NCBI GenBank assembly: GCA_019359115.1
Contig: JAHHHW010000104.1
Coordinates: 1 to 52,849 of the forward strand
From: Pelatocladus maniniholoensis HA4357-MV3
GTDB lineage: Bacteria; Cyanobacteriota; Cyanobacteriia; Cyanobacteriales; Nostocaceae
Direction of reading: 5' to 3'
DNA length: 52,849 nt
Positions 1-8,937 of the stretch are shown here, piece after piece. The notes under the pieces were generated by a model, which did not search any database, was not told the origin of the DNA, and worked only from the letters and a program-made list of their open reading frames with translations. Position numbers and translations under genes: made by a program. Every line of letters starts with the position of its first letter. Position 1 is the first letter of the stretch.

Positions 1-106
1 ACTCCTTCCGGAAAAACCAGACCCAATTTTACTTGCCAATATTTTCCACAGAGTTACCAATTTAGGACGCATCCACCCTGCCGATCCTTGTTCTACCAGT
101 TCATAA
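1..106 (+). CDS. 3' end of an unidentified protein (partial)
   Basis: An open frame enters from the left edge (first full codon at position 2) and ends at TAA 104-106. It encodes about 34 residues including PDPILLANIFHR and HPADPCSTSS. The composition looks like genuine protein rather than random translation, but the fragment is too short to assign a family. It would lie upstream of and co-directional with the WD40 gene. It could be a chance open frame. Confidence 0.35.
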   Translation, partial: LLPEKPDPILLANIFHRVTNLGRIHPADPCSTSS

Positions 107-224
107 ATTTGGCGAAGGTATTGTTAATATCTTAATAATTAGATATTCCAGCTCAAGTATTTGCTTTGGCTTGGAAATCAGCGTTTAAAAACATACTTTT
201 TTCACATTTCTTAAGAAAATAACC

Positions 225-1343
225 ATGTTTTCACTCTCACATGTATCTAATGTATTTTCTGCCTTACCCAAAACACCTGCCTCTAGCTTGGAATATGAAC
301 TTGAAAAGGTAGCTGGGAGTTCTGATGCTTCTGCTCTATTGCCATCTCTGCAACAAAATTCTCATTATGTGGAAGCACCAACACTGACAGATACTAGCGC
401 TGTATTCCAAAGTACTTCATTACCAAAATCTAAAAAATTCAGGTGTATACATACTTTTGCATGTAAGTCACAAGCTATTGCTCTTAGCCCAGATGGCAAA
501 ATGCTTGCAAGCGGTAGTTCGTTTATTAAACTATGGAATCTAGAAACAGGACGAATAGTTTGCACCTTAAAAGGAAATACAGGCATCCTCAAATCTATTG
601 CTTTCAGCCCTGATTGTAAAACACTTGCTAGTTGTGGTCTAAGTCAGACTATCGAATTATGGGATTTAGAAACAGGAAAGATCATTCAGCAATTCACTGG
701 AAAATCCTACGGTGTTAATTCTATTACCTTTAGTCCAGATGGACAGATTCTTGCCAGTGGCGATCGCGGTAGATCTGTTCAACTATGGAATCTCACAACA
801 GGAAAAGCAGTTCGCACCTCCTGTGGACATCTCCCAGTCATGGAACATGGAGACTGGGTTAATTCTGTAACTATCAGCCCCCTTTTCCCTTGCCAAGAGG
901 AATTAGGAGGAATTTTAGCCAGTGGTAGTCACGACAAAACTATCAAACTATGGAGTCTCAATACCAAACAAGCAATTGCTACTCTCAAAGGACATTTATC
1001 TCTGGTTTATGCGGTAGCATTTAGCCGAAATGGACAAATTCTTGCAAGCGGTAGTGCCGACAAAACTATTAAACTGTGGGATCTAAAAACAAAAGAGGAA
1101 ATTTGTACTCTTGCTGGACATGGAGATGAAGTTTATTCTCTAGCATTTAGCCGAGATGGACAGATTCTTGCAAGCGGTAGTGCCGACAAAACTATTAAAC
1201 TGTGGGATCTAAAAACAAAAGAGGAAATTTGTACTCTTGCTGGACATGGAGATGAAGTTTATTCTCTAGCATTTAGCCGAAATGGACAGATTCTTGCCAG
1301 TAGTAGTGCTGACGGAACTCTCAGGATTTGGCTGTGCGAATAG
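225..1343 (+). CDS. WD40 repeat (beta-propeller) protein
   Basis: 372 aa. After an N-terminal segment of about 75 residues with no recognisable signal peptide come seven WD40 blades. They are visible as SPDGxxLASG...IKLWDLxTG units ending in IKLWNLETG, IELWDLETG, VQLWNLTTG, IKLWSLNT, IKLWDLKT (twice) and LRIWLCE, which is enough for one closed seven-bladed propeller. Such domains are protein-interaction platforms; here there is no fused kinase or NTPase, so the partner is unknown. The fifth and sixth blades are almost identical in DNA: 1038-1154 equals 1164-1280, a 126-bp period, which indicates recent unit duplication. The start is the ATG at 225. Function beyond scaffolding cannot be given. 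Confidence 0.9.
   Translation: MFSLSHVSNVFSALPKTPASSLEYELEKVAGSSDASALLPSLQQNSHYVEAPTLTDTSAVFQSTSLPKSKKFRCIHTFACKSQAIALSPDGKMLASGSSFIKLWNLETGRIVCTLKGNTGILKSIAFSPDCKTLASCGLSQTIELWDLETGKIIQQFTGKSYGVNSITFSPDGQILASGDRGRSVQLWNLTTGKAVRTSCGHLPVMEHGDWVNSVTISPLFPCQEELGGILASGSHDKTIKLWSLNTKQAIATLKGHLSLVYAVAFSRNGQILASGSADKTIKLWDLKTKEEICTLAGHGDEVYSLAFSRDGQILASGSADKTIKLWDLKTKEEICTLAGHGDEVYSLAFSRNGQILASSSADGTLRIWLCE
1036..1280 (+). repeat. 126-bp tandem duplication inside the WD40 gene
   Basis: Bases 1038-1154 and 1164-1280 are identical over 117 bp at a period of 126 bp (42 codons, one propeller blade). The remaining blades are much more diverged, so this is a recent duplication or gene-conversion event that kept the frame. 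Confidence 0.9.
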
Positions 1344-1586
1344 GCTTTTTGCAAAGGGAGTATCTAAGTACAGGACAAAAAAAGTTTAAATGAGTCGAGA
1401 AAAGGGTTTCATGTAAATTTTGGGATGCTCCCCTTGCATGTTTGTAACCAACATTACAATGTTCTCCATAGATCAAAAGATCAAAAATCAAACAATTTTT
1501 GTGATCTTTGTGATCAACGTGAATTTGAAGAGTACGTAGTCGTATAGCGGCTTCTGGGAATGCGATCGCTCATCAAAAATACACTT

Positions 1587-1630
1587 AGATCCCCGACAAC
1601 TTTTGCGAAGTCGGGGATCTTTGTCTTTTA
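1587..1630 (+). terminator. Hairpin with T-rich tail (dispersed repeat, possible terminator)
   Basis: AGATCCCCGAC (1587-1597) pairs perfectly with GTCGGGGATCT (1610-1620) across a 12-nt loop and is followed by TTGTCTTTT. It could terminate transcription from the WD40 gene, which ends 243 bp upstream. A related half-copy (CTTGCGAAGTCGGGGATCTG) is at about 43941-43960, so it is also a dispersed repeat. The rest of 1344-1700 shows only HIP1 sites and no convincing gene. Confidence 0.5.
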
Positions 1631-1702
1631 AGGTAACGCTGACTAGATTTATGATGCGATCGCGTTGCACAACTACTTATTATTAACCTTTGATAACAAA
1701 CA

Positions 1703-1745
1703 GTATCAAAATAGACTGTTTCCTAGTTAAATGTAACACTAACAT
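1703..1745 (+). promoter_or_regulatory. Probable NtcA-activated promoter of urtA
   Basis: GTA-N8-GAC at 1703-1716 matches the NtcA consensus GTA-N8-TAC except for one base. A -10 hexamer TAACAT (TAN3T) lies at 1740-1745 after a 23-bp spacer, the class II spacing known for NtcA promoters. Transcription would begin near 1751, giving a leader of about 40 nt to the ATG at 1793. Nitrogen control of urea uptake by NtcA is established in Anabaena; the site here is inferred from pattern only. Confidence 0.5.
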
Positions 1746-1792
1746 GCTTGCAAAAGTTTTTAGCTAATTCATTTGAGCAAAACAATTTAGAT

Positions 1793-3112
1793 ATGAAACT
1801 TAATCGGCGTAAATTTTTGGTCTATGGTTCCGCATCTTTTGGAGGAACTTTTTTCTTAAAGGCTTGTGCCAACAATTCTTCTACAAATACCGCAGAAAAT
1901 CCAGCCCCAGTAGCATCTGATGCGGCTTCTCCTGTCAGTGCTGCGAGTAATGGAAACACCATTAAAGTGGGAATTTTGCACTCTCTTAGCGGTACAATGT
2001 CTATCAGCGAAAAAAGCGTTGTAGATGCCGAAAAATTAGCAATTAAAGAAATCAACGCTGCTGGCGGTGTCTTAGGTAAGCAAATTGAACCCATTGTCGA
2101 AGATGGTGCTTCTAACTGGGATACTTTTAGAGAAAAAGCCACCAAACTAATTGATCAAGATAAAGTTGCTGTAGTTTTTGGTTGCTGGACTTCTGCTAGC
2201 CGTAAAAATGTTAAGCCGGTATTTGAAAGCAAAAATCATATGCTTTGGTATCCGGTGCAGTATGAAGGTCAAGAATGTTCTAATAACATTTTCTACACTG
2301 GCGCGGCTCCAAATCAACAAATTGAACCTGCTGTTGATTGGCTACTCAAAAATAAAGGCAAAGAATTCTTTTTAGTAGGTTCCGACTACGTTTTTCCCCG
2401 GACAGCTAACACAATTATTAAAGCGCAATTGCAAGCAAAGAGCGGTAAAACAGTCGGCGAAGATTACTTACCACTCGGTAACACAGAAGTTACGCCGATT
2501 ATCACTAAAATTAAACAAACATTGCCCAACGGAGGCGTAATTTTCAATACCCTAAATGGTGATAGCAACGTTGCATTCTTCAAACAATTACAAGGTGCTG
2601 GATTGACACCAGATAAATATCCCACCATGTCTGTAAGTATTGCTGAAGAAGAAGTCAAAGCCATCGGTGTTGATTATCTTAAAGGACACTACGCCGCTTG
2701 GAATTATTTCATGACAGTTGATACTCCCGAAAATAAGAAATTTGTCGAAGCTTTTAAAAAAGAATATGGTAGCGATCGCGTCACAAATGACCCAATGGAA
2801 GCAGCATATATCGGAGTTTATTTGTGGAAACAAGCAGTAGAAAAAGCCAATTCTACCGACATCGCCAAAGTCCGCACCGCAGCCTATGGACAAACTCTGA
2901 ATGCACCTGAAGGGAAAGTCACAATGGAAGCCAATCATCACATATCCAAAATTGTGCGAATTGGTGAAGTCAGAGATGATGGTTTGTTTGAAATTGTCTA
3001 TGCGACTCCCGCACCAGTTGATCCAGTTCCTTGGAATCAATTTGTGAAAGAAACCAAGGGATTTGCTTGTGATTGGTCAGACCCAAATAAAGGTGGTAAA
3101 TACAAAGCTTAA
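1793..3112 (+). CDS. urtA: Urea ABC transporter, substrate-binding protein UrtA
   Basis: About 439 aa. Periplasmic urea-binding component of the UrtABCDE transporter, type I periplasmic binding fold related to the amide/branched-chain amino acid binding proteins. I chose the ATG at 1793, not the upstream in-frame TTG at 1748, because it begins MKLNRRKFL, a twin-arginine signal, followed by a lipobox FLKAC (Cys about residue 25). The TTG would also fall within the predicted promoter. The mature part shows [28 protein letters not shown] and [16 protein letters not shown], all typical of UrtA. An NtcA-type site lies upstream. Unusually, urtB does not follow directly: about 5.8 kb of unrelated DNA intervenes. 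Confidence 0.96.
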   Translation: MKLNRRKFLVYGSASFGGTFFLKACANNSSTNTAENPAPVASDAASPVSAASNGNTIKVGILHSLSGTMSISEKSVVDAEKLAIKEINAAGGVLGKQIEPIVEDGASNWDTFREKATKLIDQDKVAVVFGCWTSASRKNVKPVFESKNHMLWYPVQYEGQECSNNIFYTGAAPNQQIEPAVDWLLKNKGKEFFLVGSDYVFPRTANTIIKAQLQAKSGKTVGEDYLPLGNTEVTPIITKIKQTLPNGGVIFNTLNGDSNVAFFKQLQGAGLTPDKYPTMSVSIAEEEVKAIGVDYLKGHYAAWNYFMTVDTPENKKFVEAFKKEYGSDRVTNDPMEAAYIGVYLWKQAVEKANSTDIAKVRTAAYGQTLNAPEGKVTMEANHHISKIVRIGEVRDDGLFEIVYATPAPVDPVPWNQFVKETKGFACDWSDPNKGGKYKA

Positions 3113-3164
3113 TAGTTAACAGTTATCAGTGAAAAATCAAACTGATAGCTGATATAAATCTTAT

Positions 3165-3246
3165 GTAGGGTGTGTTGTCGCGCAGCGCAACGCACCATCC
3201 GGTGGTTTTCGGTGCGTTAGGACGTTCCGTCCATAACGCACCCTAC
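3165..3246. mobile_element. MITE-like palindromic element downstream of urtA
   Basis: GTAGGGTGTGTT (3165-3176) is an inverted copy of AACGCACCCTAC (3235-3246) with one mismatch. The interior is also partly palindromic. No coding capacity. A related element lies at 8794-8867 just before urtB. The termini resemble GTAGGGTGCGTT elements common in cyanobacterial intergenic DNA. Next to it, 3257-3272, is a small TGCGATT/AATCGCA palindrome also seen near 52638. Confidence 0.6.
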
Positions 3247-3303
3247 CAAATTCTGCGATTTGAATCGCAGGCGAGTTTTTAAACTTGTGCTTTTTTGGAA
3301 ATT

Positions 3304-3807
3304 CTATTTCCATATTCTCGGAGCAACAGCAGCCATAAACACGAGAAAGATAATTTCTAACACATAGCTGATAAAAACGCTGCGATTCAACAAACCATCC
3401 CAGAGATAACCTTTACGTTTCGGGGTGGGGGTGCGCTTGAAAGCATGAGTCCAACTGCTGTAGATCGCAGGACTATTTAAACCATACTTTTGAGTCAGAA
3501 TAGATTCAATTTTTTCTGCACGCGGATAGAAACCACGCTGAAAGTGTTTCCATTGACTTTCCAAAATCCAGAAAAATATGGGAATCGCACAACCGATCAA
3601 AGCAATGCTACTAGCATTTGGTTTTTGCTGTAACATCAACGCTAAAATAGCCCCAGTACCAGTAATTCCCAGCGCTTTGATTACCCAAATCTGCTTGTTA
3701 TAGTCTTCGATAGTATTTTGCAGAAAAAAGTATTCCTGTTTCAGCAAGTCTAATTCAAAATCGTTGAGGGATTTAGGCTGAGGTTCGGCCGGGGTTGGGT
3801 TAGACAT
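3304..3807 (-). CDS. Small membrane protein of unknown function
   Basis: 167 aa, start ATG at 3807. A Pro-rich N-terminus is followed by an amphipathic segment (FELDLLKQEYFFLQNTIEDY) and three hydrophobic stretches at roughly residues 42-59, 67-83 and 144-162, with a basic loop (KRTPTPKRK) before the last. I do not recognise a named family. The layout, a short helical lead-in then paired membrane helices, recalls small 2TM effector-like proteins found in accessory regions, but that is only a resemblance. It is transcribed opposite to urtA and the NACHT gene, inside the interval that separates urtA from urtB. Confidence 0.75.
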   Translation of the reverse strand: MSNPTPAEPQPKSLNDFELDLLKQEYFFLQNTIEDYNKQIWVIKALGITGTGAILALMLQQKPNASSIALIGCAIPIFFWILESQWKHFQRGFYPRAEKIESILTQKYGLNSPAIYSSWTHAFKRTPTPKRKGYLWDGLLNRSVFISYVLEIIFLVFMAAVAPRIWK

Positions 3808-3950
3808 TGATCAGGGCAGAGATTCAGTGAGATTTAGATTGAGACTAATATATAAAGATAGGATATTGTTTGGTAAAATTTCGTACTTTATCTTATAATA
3901 TGCGACTTTTGAGACAAAAGACTACACACAAATCTAGGTTGAGTGCTTCG

Positions 3951-4185
3951 CGCAGCCTGGAGCAGGTTCAGGGTTCCTTGCAGCAGCTTCAGGGTAGACG
4001 TTTGCGTGTTCCACGCAGCCTGGAGCAGGTTCAGGGTTCCTTGCAGCAGCTTCAGGGTAGACGTTTGCGTGTTCCACGCAGCCTGGAGCAGGTTCAGGGT
4101 TCCTTGCAGCAATTTCAGGGTAGACGTTTGCGTGTTCCACGCAGCCTGGAGCAATTTCCGGGTTCCTTGCAGCAATTTCTGCCAA
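3951..4185. repeat. 63-bp tandem repeat array (3 full units plus a partial)
   Basis: Units start at 3951, 4014 and 4077, each 63 bp, with a partial and more diverged copy at 4140-4185. Each unit contains two related sub-blocks ending TTCAGGGT. The period is a multiple of three, so both strands are open; these frames are probably a by-product. The repeat edge TGTTCCACGCAGC recurs as TGTTCCACACAGC directly before the ATG of the NACHT gene at 4276. The remainder of 3808-4275 holds no other gene that I can support. Confidence 0.9.
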
Positions 4186-4275
4186 ACAGCTTACTGAAGT
4201 AAACTTTAGCTATGAGACTGCGATCGCGATCATAGGCGGATCTGAACTCCCAAGCAACCAACTGTTCCACACAGC

Positions 4276-7200
4276 ATGATCAACTGGACTGGCTATTTAG
4301 AATCACTCTGCGACGATGATAAATACGTCCACTGGCAGCAACATTATACGGTGACGGATGTGGCGGGACGGCAGCGAGTTGATCAGAAAGCATCATCTTG
4401 GCAATTTGACTTGATGGTGCAGACGGTGCAATCTGAAAAAGAAGAATCCAGGGAAGGGCGAGAGAAAACTGAGCGCTTGGGTGTATTAGAGGGATTAAAT
4501 AAGTATCAAGACAAACATGTATTACTAGTAGGGCGTCCTGGTTCGGGGAAATCGACGGCGTTAGCCCGGTTGTTGCTGGAAGAGGCAAAGCGGGCGCGAA
4601 AGGAGCAGCAAGTCAAAATTCCGGTGTTGGTAGAACTGCGCTATTACAAAAAATCAGTGCTGGATTTGATACAAACATTTATCCAACGACATGATCCCAA
4701 TTTAGATGTAGATGATGACAAACTTAAAAATTGCTTACGTCAAGGTTGCTTAATGCTGTTGGTTGATGGCGTGAACGAATTACCGTCAGAAGAGGCACGA
4801 CGGGATTTGCTGAAGTTTCGGCTAGACTACCAGAAAACCACACCAATGATTTTCACCACACGAGATTTAGGTGTAGGGGGTGATTTAAATATTACCAAAA
4901 AGCTGGAAATGCAGCCCTTGACAGAAGCGCAGATGCAGCAGTTTGTCAAAAAATATCTGCCAGCACAGGGTGAGCAGATGTTACGACAGTTGGGTAATCG
5001 ATTGCGGGAATTTGGGGAAACACCACTACTATTGATGATGCTGTGTTCTCTGTTTCACCAGACGCACAATATACCGCCAAATCTGGGGATGGTGTTTCGC
5101 CAATTTACTCAATTTTGCGAGAATCAGCGCTTAGAGGGTGTGCTAGTTACGGATAATTCGCGGCGGTGGTGGCAACGAATGTTGCAACATTTAGCGTTGC
5201 GAATGACTCAAGGCAAAGAAAAGACAGAGTTGCAAGTTGCCATATCCAGGGAAGAAGCAGAGGAGATACTGACAGCGTTTCTGCAACAGGAGCAATTTGA
5301 TAAACCACGCGACAGGGCGATATCCTGGCTAAATGATTTACTTAAATATCATCTCATTCAACTGGCAGCAGGAGACAAAATTGAGTTTCGCCACCAACTC
5401 ATACAGGAATATTACACCGCCGAGAGCCTACTAAAACAGTTACCAGATTTGCTGAAGAACGAAGACAGACTGATACGAAAATATTTAAATTACCTCAAAT
5501 GGACGGAACCTCTAGTATTGATGTTGGAGTTGGTGGAGGATGAAAAGCAAGCACTGCGAATTGTGGAGTTAGCCTTAGAAGTAGATTTGCGGCTAGGGGC
5601 AAGGTTGGCAGGTGCAGTAAAATCAGAATTTCAAGCGCAAACTGTTGGATTTATTGCCAAATTAGAAATTCCCACAATAGTTAAGATTCAGCTTTTGGAA
5701 ATCACCCGTTCTGATAAAGCCATTCCTCACATACAGCCAGCCTTGAACGATGAAGATTCTGATGTGCGTAGTCGGGCTGCTTATGCGTTAGGAAAAATCG
5801 GCGGTGCAGAGGCAGTTGAGGTTTTGAAACTTGCCTTGAACCATGAAGATTCTGATGTGCGTAGTCGGGCTGCTTATGCGTTAGGAAAAATCGGCGGTGC
5901 AGAGGCAGTTGAGGTTTTGAAACTTGCCTTGAACCATGAAGATTCTGATGTGTGTAGTAGTGCTGCTTATGCGTTAGGAAAAATCGGCTCATCAGAGGCA
6001 GTTGAGGTTTTGAAACTTGCCTTGAACCATGAATATTCTGATGTACGTTGGAGTGCTGCTGATGCGTTAGGAAAAATCGGCTCATCAGAGGCAGTTGAGG
6101 TTTTGAAACTTGCCTTGAACCATGAAGATTCTCTTGTGCGTTGGAGGGCTGCTGATGCGTTAGGAAAAATCGGCTCATCAGAGGCAGTTGAGGTTTTGAA
6201 ACTTGCCTTGAACCATGAAGATTCTCTTGTGCGTTGGAGGGCTGCTGAAGCATTAGGAAAAATCGGCTCATCAGAGGCAGTTGAGGTTTTGAAACTTGCC
6301 TTGAACCATGAAGATTCTCTTGTGCGTTGGAGGGCTGCTGAAGCATTAGGAAAAATCGGCTCATCAGAGGCAGTTGAGGTTTTGAAACTTGCCTTGAACC
6401 ATGAAGATTCTGATGTGCGTTGGAGGGCTGCTGAAGCGTTAGGAGAAATCGGCGGTGCAGAGGCAGTTGAGGTTTTGAAACTTGCCTTGAACCATGAAGA
6501 TTCTGATGTGCGTTGGAGGGCTGCTGAAGCGTTAGGAGAAATCGGCGGTGCAGAGGCAGTTGAGGTTTTGAAACTTGCCTTGAACCATGAAGATTCTCAT
6601 GTGCGTATTAGGGCTGCTGAAGCGTTAGGAAAAATCGGCTCATCAGAGGCAGTTGAGGTTTTGAAACTTGCCTTGAACCATGAAGATTCTCATGTGCGTA
6701 TTAGGGCTGCTGAAGCGTTAGGAAATATCGGGGATGCAGAGGCAGTTGAGGTTTTGAAACTTGCCTTGAACCATGAATATTCTGATGTGCGTAGGAGGGC
6801 TGCTGATGCGTTAGGAAAAATCGGGGATGCAGAGGCAGTTGAGGTTTTGAAACTTGCCTTGAACCATGAATATTCTGATGTACGTTGGAGTGCTGCTGAA
6901 GCGTTAGGAAAAATCGGGGATGCAGAGGCAGTTGAGGTTTTGAAACTTGCCTTGAACCATGAAGATTCTCATGTGCGTATTAGGGCTGCTGAAGCATTAG
7001 GAAAAATCGGGGATGCAGAGGCAGTTGAGGTTTTGAAACTTGCCTTGAACGATGAAGATTCTCTTGTGCGTATTAGGGCTGCTGAAGCGTTAGGAAAAAT
7101 CGGGGATGCAGAGGCAGTTGAGGTTTTGAAACTTGCCTTGAACGATGAATATTCTCATGTGCGTTGGAGGGCTGCTGAAGCATTAGGAAAAATCGGGGAT

Positions 7201-8643
7201 GCAGAGGCAGTTGAGGTTTTGAAACTTGCCTTGAACGATGAATATTCTCATGTGCGTTGTAAGGCTGCTGAAGCGTTAGGAAAAATCGGGGATGCAGAGG
7301 CAGTTGAGGTTTTGAAACTTGCCTTGAACGATGAATATTCTCATGTGCGTTGGAGGGCTGCTGATGCGTTAGGAGAAATCGGCGGTGCAGAGGCAGTTGA
7401 GGTTTTGAAACTTGCCTTGAACGATGAATATTCTGATGTGCGTTGGAGGGCTGCTGAAGCGTTAGGAAATATCGCTGATCCTCAACTCATGCCTGAACTG
7501 AATAATATTTTGAGAACAAATACAAAAATCAGTTTGCTAGATACAATTGCTGCAATTCAAGAACGTTGCAAGTTCTACAACTATTCCCTTACTCCAACAC
7601 CTCTCTCACCAGCAACACCCAATTCTATCTGCATGACGACGTATAACATTCTCCACCTCTCCGACTTACACTTTGGCACTTCCGAAAACGCCGACAATTG
7701 GTATAACCAACTCGCTGAAGATTTATATCAAGAACTCAATTGTTTCCGTCTCGATGTCCTCATCCTTTCCGGTGACATTGCCAACAAATCAACCCCAGAA
7801 GAATACAACGCCGCCAAAGATTTTCTAGACAAATTTAGCGAAGAATTCCAACTGCAACCAGAGCAAATTGTCATCGTTCCCGGCAACCATGATCTTAACT
7901 GGGATCTAGCAAAAAAGGCTTATAACTTACATCGACGCGAAGAATATCGGGGCAAACTCAATGAAGCAAACTATATTGATGGTGGTAACTATATTGAAGT
8001 TCGAGACGAAGAAAAATATCAACAACGCTTTGCCCACTTCAGCCAATTCTATCAAGACATCAAAAACAAACCCTATCCTTTCGACTACGAACAGCAAGCC
8101 ATTCTCCACCACTTCCAATCACAAAAGCTGCTCATCCTGGCTTTAAATTCAGCTTGGCAATTGGATCATCATTACAAATCCCGCGCCAGCATCAACGCCC
8201 AAGCAATTAACAAAGCCATTACCGATATCCGCAAAAATCCAGAATATCAACACTGTCTGAAAATAGCCGTTTGGCACCATCCCCTCACCAGCGCTTTTGA
8301 AGACCGGATCATTGATCATGGTTTTATGGAACAATTAGCAAAAGCAGGCTTCCGCTTCGCCCTCCACGGACACATCCACAAAGCCGAAACCAGCCTCTAT
8401 AAATATGATATGAGTGCAGGCGGACGCAAACTTGATATCATCTGTGCTGGCACATTTGGCGCACCCATCCGCGAATGGGTTCCCGGTTATCCCCTGCAAT
8501 ACAACCTGCTGAAATTTGCAGATGATCAACTAAAAGTCCACACTCGCCGCCGCGAAGAACTCAACGGTGCTTGGAAACCCGATGCGCGTTGGTTGATGGG
8601 CGCAGGGCAAAACCCATTGCCTTATTATGAAATTGCGCTTTGA
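4276..8643 (+). CDS. NACHT NTPase - 19x HEAT - metallophosphoesterase fusion protein
   Basis: 1455 aa. Residues about 75-480 are a NACHT/STAND NTPase: Walker [10 protein letters not shown] (86-94), Walker [12 protein letters not shown] (159-169), sensor FTTR (193-196), then a winged-helix-like region. Residues 488-1076 are 19 HEAT units of exactly 31 aa (LALNxExSxVRxxAAxALGxIG). A Pro/Thr-rich linker leads to a calcineurin-like phosphoesterase from about 1120, with all metal motifs: SDLH (1129-1132), GD (1166-1167), GNHD (1203-1206), HH (1334-1335) and GHIH (1365-1368). NACHT proteins are NLR-like oligomerising sensors and several bacterial ones defend against phage. By inference, HEAT would sense, NACHT would switch and the phosphoesterase would be the effector. 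The phosphoesterase part uses many more C-ending codons and starts at an internal ATG (7633), which suggests fusion of a once separate gene. No Shine-Dalgarno is evident before 4276. Confidence 0.92.
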   Translation: MINWTGYLESLCDDDKYVHWQQHYTVTDVAGRQRVDQKASSWQFDLMVQTVQSEKEESREGREKTERLGVLEGLNKYQDKHVLLVGRPGSGKSTALARLLLEEAKRARKEQQVKIPVLVELRYYKKSVLDLIQTFIQRHDPNLDVDDDKLKNCLRQGCLMLLVDGVNELPSEEARRDLLKFRLDYQKTTPMIFTTRDLGVGGDLNITKKLEMQPLTEAQMQQFVKKYLPAQGEQMLRQLGNRLREFGETPLLLMMLCSLFHQTHNIPPNLGMVFRQFTQFCENQRLEGVLVTDNSRRWWQRMLQHLALRMTQGKEKTELQVAISREEAEEILTAFLQQEQFDKPRDRAISWLNDLLKYHLIQLAAGDKIEFRHQLIQEYYTAESLLKQLPDLLKNEDRLIRKYLNYLKWTEPLVLMLELVEDEKQALRIVELALEVDLRLGARLAGAVKSEFQAQTVGFIAKLEIPTIVKIQLLEITRSDKAIPHIQPALNDEDSDVRSRAAYALGKIGGAEAVEVLKLALNHEDSDVRSRAAYALGKIGGAEAVEVLKLALNHEDSDVCSSAAYALGKIGSSEAVEVLKLALNHEYSDVRWSAADALGKIGSSEAVEVLKLALNHEDSLVRWRAADALGKIGSSEAVEVLKLALNHEDSLVRWRAAEALGKIGSSEAVEVLKLALNHEDSLVRWRAAEALGKIGSSEAVEVLKLALNHEDSDVRWRAAEALGEIGGAEAVEVLKLALNHEDSDVRWRAAEALGEIGGAEAVEVLKLALNHEDSHVRIRAAEALGKIGSSEAVEVLKLALNHEDSHVRIRAAEALGNIGDAEAVEVLKLALNHEYSDVRRRAADALGKIGDAEAVEVLKLALNHEYSDVRWSAAEALGKIGDAEAVEVLKLALNHEDSHVRIRAAEALGKIGDAEAVEVLKLALNDEDSLVRIRAAEALGKIGDAEAVEVLKLALNDEYSHVRWRAAEALGKIGDAEAVEVLKLALNDEYSHVRCKAAEALGKIGDAEAVEVLKLALNDEYSHVRWRAADALGEIGGAEAVEVLKLALNDEYSDVRWRAAEALGNIADPQLMPELNNILRTNTKISLLDTIAAIQERCKFYNYSLTPTPLSPATPNSICMTTYNILHLSDLHFGTSENADNWYNQLAEDLYQELNCFRLDVLILSGDIANKSTPEEYNAAKDFLDKFSEEFQLQPEQIVIVPGNHDLNWDLAKKAYNLHRREEYRGKLNEANYIDGGNYIEVRDEEKYQQRFAHFSQFYQDIKNKPYPFDYEQQAILHHFQSQKLLILALNSAWQLDHHYKSRASINAQAINKAITDIRKNPEYQHCLKIAVWHHPLTSAFEDRIIDHGFMEQLAKAGFRFALHGHIHKAETSLYKYDMSAGGRKLDIICAGTFGAPIREWVPGYPLQYNLLKFADDQLKVHTRRREELNGAWKPDARWLMGAGQNPLPYYEIAL
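5737..7503 (+). repeat. 19 x 93-bp HEAT-encoding tandem array
   Basis: Nineteen consecutive units of exactly 93 bp without a single indel; the unit starting LALN or PALN begins at 5737 and the last at 7411. Most of each unit (GAGGCAGTTGAGGTTTTGAA and flanks) is identical, while variation is confined to a few codons: H/D, D/Y, D/L/H, the pair after VR (SR, SS, WS, WR, IR, RR, CK), Y/D/E, K/E/N and GG/SS/GD. This indicates continual homogenisation with variation kept at particular positions. Confidence 0.95.
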
Positions 8644-8679
8644 TAAAGGGAACAGGGAACAGGAAGACAATGTGTGTAT

Positions 8680-8734
8680 GCGATCGCTTGCGCGTAGCTT
8701 GCTTCCCCGTAGGGGTACGCCGCAAAGCGTCTAC
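8680..8734. repeat. Dispersed GCGTCTAC-type palindromic repeat
   Basis: A GC-rich stretch beginning with a HIP1 site and containing TTCCCCGTAGGGGTACGC, ending GCGTCTAC. It stands out from the AT-rich surroundings. Similar blocks occur at about 15842-15921 and 16980-17009. No coding capacity. Confidence 0.5.
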
Positions 8735-8793
8735 AAACTTTTCGCTGCTTCCTCTGCGGTTTATTAATGCACTATTTGAGCTGTGCCACGCCA

Positions 8794-8867
8794 GTAGGGT
8801 GCGTTAGGCGCTTTTATCATGTTTTTCGTGAAAATTGAGATCAAAAAATGCGCCTAACACATCCTAC
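8794..8867. mobile_element. MITE-like palindromic element upstream of urtB
   Basis: GTAGGGTGCGTTAGGCGC (8794-8811) is the inverted copy of GCGCCTAACACATCCTAC (8850-8867). The 18-bp arms differ at two positions, both compatible with G-U pairing. The 38-bp interior is AT-rich. It shares its GTAGGGTG terminus with the element at 3165-3246; the two bracket the interval inserted between urtA and urtB. Confidence 0.65.
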
Positions 8868-8937
8868 AATGATTTTACTTTTACTTTATTAATAACCTCT
8901 AACTGATAACTGAATTTAATAACTTATTGGGGGCAAT

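Noticed and set aside
1488-1670. 60-codon minus-strand frame over the intergenic hairpin
   Set aside because: Runs through the hairpin repeat and HIP1 sites; no family or start signals.
1748-1792. Upstream TTG start for urtA
   Set aside because: Lies in the predicted promoter and would bury the twin-arginine signal peptide.
2588-3040. 150-codon minus-strand frame opposite urtA
   Set aside because: Shadow of a strongly supported gene; no recognisable domain.
3951-4185. CRISPR array
   Set aside because: Direct repeats are contiguous with no spacers, and no cas gene is in the window; the same holds for the heptamer arrays.
3870-4202. Open frames on both strands over the 63-bp repeats
   Set aside because: The period keeps all frames open. 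No start with ribosome site, no domain; treated as repeat DNA.
5702-6364. Open 220-codon frame on the minus strand within the HEAT array
   Set aside because: It arises because the 93-bp period is a multiple of three; the translation is a monotonous shadow repeat with no family features.
5737-7503. Diversity-generating retroelement targeting the HEAT codons
   Set aside because: No reverse transcriptase or template repeat in the window, and the variable codons show no adenine-specific mutation pattern.
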